Source of the DNA: Anaerolineaceae bacterium
GTDB taxonomy: Bacteria; Chloroflexota; Anaerolineae; Anaerolineales; Anaerolineaceae
Length of the DNA stretch: 7,609 nucleotides
Assembly (NCBI GenBank): GCA_011620445.1
Contig: WOZB01000217.1
Coordinates: 4,366 to 11,974, forward strand
Direction: 5' to 3'
The position numbers were made by a program, and so were the translations under genes. Under the pieces are notes generated by a model that searched no databases, had not been told where the DNA came from, and was given only the letters and a program-made list of their open reading frames with translations. Below are positions 5,602 to 7,609 of the stretch, piece by piece. The stretch's first letter is position 1, and every line of letters starts with the position of its first letter.

Positions 5602-7458
5602 CTAATTATCATCTTCAACTTCACCTGATTTATCAAAACGCATCCGATCATTGGTGTCAAGAATCCGTTTGCGCAATCGCAGGCTTTGGGGAGTAACTTC
5701 CAACAATTCATCGGTTGCCAGATATTCGATCATTTCATCCAGGCTGAGGGACCTGGGGGTGGTTAGGCGAATTTCGATATCCTTATTTGACTGGCGCATA
5801 TTGGTCAGATGTTTCTTTTTGGCGATATTAATCGACAAATCCTGTGGCCGGGGAGTTTCACCCACCACCATGCCCTCATAGACGGGAACTCCAGCACCGA
5901 TAAAAAGCGTACCGCGTTCTTCTGCGTTTTTGAGTCCATAGGTTGTAGAAACACCGGATTCCCTGGCGACGATAGAACTGGTTTGGCGATTTTCGATGGC
6001 ATCCTCCAGAGGTTGCATCCCAACAAAGAAACTATTAAGAACCCCTCTGCCACGCGTAACTGTGAGGAAACGATAACGGAAACCTAACAGGCCGCGGGTA
6101 GGCATGCTGTAGGTCAGATGGACCGTATTATCCGGGTTGGTGCCCATTGAGAGCATTTTTCCACGGCGCTGGCCAAGCATTTCAACCACCGGACCGACAT
6201 AATCTGGATCAACATCCACATGCACTTCTTCAAATGGTTCCAATTTTGTGCCGTCAGGACCTGTTACTACAATGGCTTCTGGGCGGGAAACCTGAAATTC
6301 ATATCCTTCCCGGCGCATCGTCTCAATCAGGATGCCCAGGTGCAATTCACCGCGACCTGAGACCAGGAATGTGTCCTTTGAATCCGTACTTTCAACCTTT
6401 AGGGCAATATTGGTTCTCAGTTCAGTCTGCAGGCGTTCGGCTAATTTTCTGGAGGAACTCCACTTGCTTTCCTGACCTGCAAAAGGTGATGTATTAATGC
6501 CAAAAGTCATCTGCACAGTGGGCCGCTGAACCGTGATAAGAGGCAAGGCAATGGGATTCTCAACATCAGCGAGGGTTTCCCCGATTTCAATATCTTTCAG
6601 GCCACCGATGGTGACAATGTCTCCAGCTTCAACTTCCTGGACAGGAACTGAGTCGAGACCCTGGAATGCGAAGACATAACGTGCCTGGATCTTTTCCATG
6701 CTGCCGTCATGATGGATGCGCTGCAGGAAATCTCCCGTATGGAGAACGCCAGCGTGGATTCTGCCGATAGCTGTAGCACCGGTGTGTTCTTCATAACCAA
6801 GATTGGTTACCAGCATCTGGAAAGGTGCGTCCCGATCTGCGATAGGGCCCGGAATATGATCCAAAATGCTTTCAAAAAGGATTTGAAGGTCGTCACCCAG
6901 GTCTTGTGTAAGACCAGCACGGCCTTCCAAACCGTTACAATAAACGATCGGAAAGTCCATCAGCTTATCATTAGCCCCAAGCTCAACAAATAAGTCAAAG
7001 GTGTCATTAAGGGCCCGATCAGCATCTGCGTCCTTGCGATCCAGTTTGTTGATCACAACAATGGTTTTCAGGTTCTTGGCAATAGCCTGCTTGAGTACGA
7101 AGCGGGTTTGAGGTTTGGGACCTTCCGCAGCATCTACCAGCAACAACACACCATCAACCATGTTCATGATACGTTCAACCTCACCGCCAAAATCGGCATG
7201 GCCGGGCGTATCCACGATGTTAATCTTGACCAACTTACCCGTTTTAGGGTCAGGGATGGTAATGGCGGTATTTTTAGCCAGGATGGTTATCCCACGCTCG
7301 CGTTCCAAATCGTTGGAATCCATTACCCTGACGGCTACCTTCTGGTTTTCACGGAAGGTTTTAGCCTGCCGCAATAATGAATCAATTAAAGTAGTTTTGC
7401 CATGATCAACATGGGCGATAATGGCTAAATTACGTATATCAGTTCTCTCTGTAAACAT
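5602..7458 (-). CDS. typA: Ribosome-associated translational GTPase TypA/BipA
   Basis: The 618-residue protein is an EF-G-like GTPase that binds the ribosome and aids large-subunit assembly and growth under stress or cold. From the chosen start the motifs are: G1 AHVDHGKTT (15-23); switch I ERERGIT (52-58); G3 DTPGH (83-87) followed by ADFGGEVER; and G4 NKLD (137-140). The G5 position reads YCNGLEG (173-179) where E. coli has YASALNG. Later family signatures are [38 protein letters not shown] and KKKHLTNMR in the BipA-specific C-terminal domain. The length is close to E. coli BipA. The start [14 protein letters not shown] is chosen because GGAG lies 5 bases ahead and family alignment begins there. 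An in-frame ATG at 7527 would add 23 unrelated residues and run through a terminator hairpin and the neighbouring gene's end. Confidence 0.97.
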   Translation of the reverse strand: MFTERTDIRNLAIIAHVDHGKTTLIDSLLRQAKTFRENQKVAVRVMDSNDLERERGITILAKNTAITIPDPKTGKLVKINIVDTPGHADFGGEVERIMNMVDGVLLLVDAAEGPKPQTRFVLKQAIAKNLKTIVVINKLDRKDADADRALNDTFDLFVELGANDKLMDFPIVYCNGLEGRAGLTQDLGDDLQILFESILDHIPGPIADRDAPFQMLVTNLGYEEHTGATAIGRIHAGVLHTGDFLQRIHHDGSMEKIQARYVFAFQGLDSVPVQEVEAGDIVTIGGLKDIEIGETLADVENPIALPLITVQRPTVQMTFGINTSPFAGQESKWSSSRKLAERLQTELRTNIALKVESTDSKDTFLVSGRGELHLGILIETMRREGYEFQVSRPEAIVVTGPDGTKLEPFEEVHVDVDPDYVGPVVEMLGQRRGKMLSMGTNPDNTVHLTYSMPTRGLLGFRYRFLTVTRGRGVLNSFFVGMQPLEDAIENRQTSSIVARESGVSTTYGLKNAEERGTLFIGAGVPVYEGMVVGETPRPQDLSINIAKKKHLTNMRQSNKDIEIRLTTPRSLSLDEMIEYLATDELLEVTPQSLRLRKRILDTNDRMRFDKSGEVEDDN

Positions 7459-7463
7459 CTTTT

Positions 7464-7467
7464 CTCC
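7464..7467 (-). promoter_or_regulatory. Shine-Dalgarno sequence deciding the typA start
   Basis: The minus strand reads GGAG five bases ahead of the ATG at 7456-7458. It lies immediately downstream of the T-run of the preceding terminator hairpin, so any typA message with this site must begin upstream of, or inside, that hairpin. Confidence 0.8.
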
Positions 7468-7499
7468 AAAAATAAAAAGGACCCGGTTTCCCGGGTCCT
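7468..7499 (-). terminator. Intrinsic terminator/attenuator between the upstream gene and typA
   Basis: On the minus strand a perfect 9-bp stem (AGGACCCGG, complement of 7491-7499, with CCGGGTCCT, complement of 7478-7486) encloses a GAAA tetraloop. The stem end and the following bases give TTTTTATTTTT. This is a textbook Rho-independent terminator in the minus direction. It follows the stop codon of the upstream partial gene by 8 bases and precedes the typA ATG by 19, so it either ends the upstream transcript or attenuates typA. Confidence 0.88.
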
Positions 7500-7507
7500 C
7501 ACTAGCG

Positions 7508-7609
7508 CTACATCCCAATAACTCCATGGAAATAAGGCGGTCTTTTTACCCGGTCTTCTTTATACTTGACGGCATTTTTTAGTCGCTCAATAGCTGAGTG
7601 TTGTTTGCC
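7508..7609 (-). CDS. C-terminal end of an unidentified protein (partial)
   Basis: The minus strand stays open from the window edge for 33 codons to a TAG at 7508-7510; both other frames on that strand contain stops. The visible tail contains a charged, helix-like stretch (SAIERLKNAVKYKEDRVKR) followed by PPYFHGVIGM at the C-terminus. A strong intrinsic terminator follows 8 bases after the stop, as expected at a gene end, which supports it being real. Most of the gene lies outside the window, and I do not recognise the family. Thirty-three codons alone could be open by chance, so confidence is moderate. Confidence 0.55.
   Translation of the reverse strand, partial: GKQHSAIERLKNAVKYKEDRVKRPPYFHGVIGM

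Noticed and set aside
6147..6497. Plus-strand open frame of 116 codons inside typA
   Set aside because: It lies opposite a strongly conserved GTPase gene, has no recognisable domain and is a shadow of typA codon usage.
7459..7527. N-terminal extension of typA to an ATG at 7527
   Set aside because: It would translate through a terminator hairpin and the end of the upstream gene, adds 23 residues absent from the family as I know it, and ignores the good GGAG site at 7464-7467.
1..7609. Search for tRNA, rRNA, CRISPR repeats, insertion-sequence ends, toxin-antitoxin or phage genes
   Set aside because: I saw no cloverleaf, regularly spaced repeat, transposase, terminal inverted repeat or small paired toxin-like genes. 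The excisionase-type HTH is part of an SPFH protein and has no integrase beside it in the window.

Overview
The window is a stretch of ordinary-looking bacterial chromosome with moderate base composition. The gene set (a type 2, FMN-dependent isopentenyl-diphosphate isomerase, a TypA/BipA GTPase, a discrete acyl carrier protein, an SPFH protein ending in an excisionase-like helix-turn-helix) and the protein style suggest a member of Chloroflexota, perhaps Anaerolineae. That placement is an inference from general resemblance, not from a marker gene.

Layout from left to right. (1) 1-840, plus strand: the 3' part of an SPFH/YdjI-like protein gene that enters from outside the window. (2) 841-950: two intrinsic terminators that separate it from the convergent acyl carrier protein gene. 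(3) 951-1196, minus: acyl carrier protein. (4) 1197-1280: a divergent promoter region. (5) 1281-2321, plus: fni (type 2 IPP isomerase), whose stop lies inside the 3' end of the next gene. (6) 2292-3782 and 3783-4601, both minus: a membrane O-antigen polymerase/ligase-like protein and, upstream of it in the same operon, a Wzz-like chain-length regulator. The wzz stop codon directly abuts the polymerase ATG. This pair is visibly richer in A+T than its flanks. (7) 4602-4688: a second divergent promoter region. (8) 4689-5555, plus: SMP-30/gluconolactonase-type beta-propeller enzyme. (9) 5602-7458, minus: typA/bipA. (10) 7478-7499: a strong minus-strand intrinsic terminator hairpin sitting just ahead of the typA ribosome binding site. 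(11) 7508-7609, minus: the C-terminal end of an unidentified gene.

Functionally this is a mosaic of lipid and isoprenoid housekeeping (ACP, Fni), surface polysaccharide assembly (Wzz and polymerase), sugar-lactone metabolism (SMP-30) and translation or stress adaptation (TypA). Nothing indicates a phage, transposon, CRISPR array, toxin-antitoxin pair or recognised defence system.

The most interesting signals are the SPFH protein that carries a DNA-binding-type C-terminus, two genes whose predicted promoters place transcription initiation on the A of the ATG (candidate leaderless mRNAs with identical spacing), a terminator/attenuator between typA and its upstream neighbour, and several departures from canonical active-site or GTP-binding motifs. 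I see no strong evidence for a wholly new multi-gene system.
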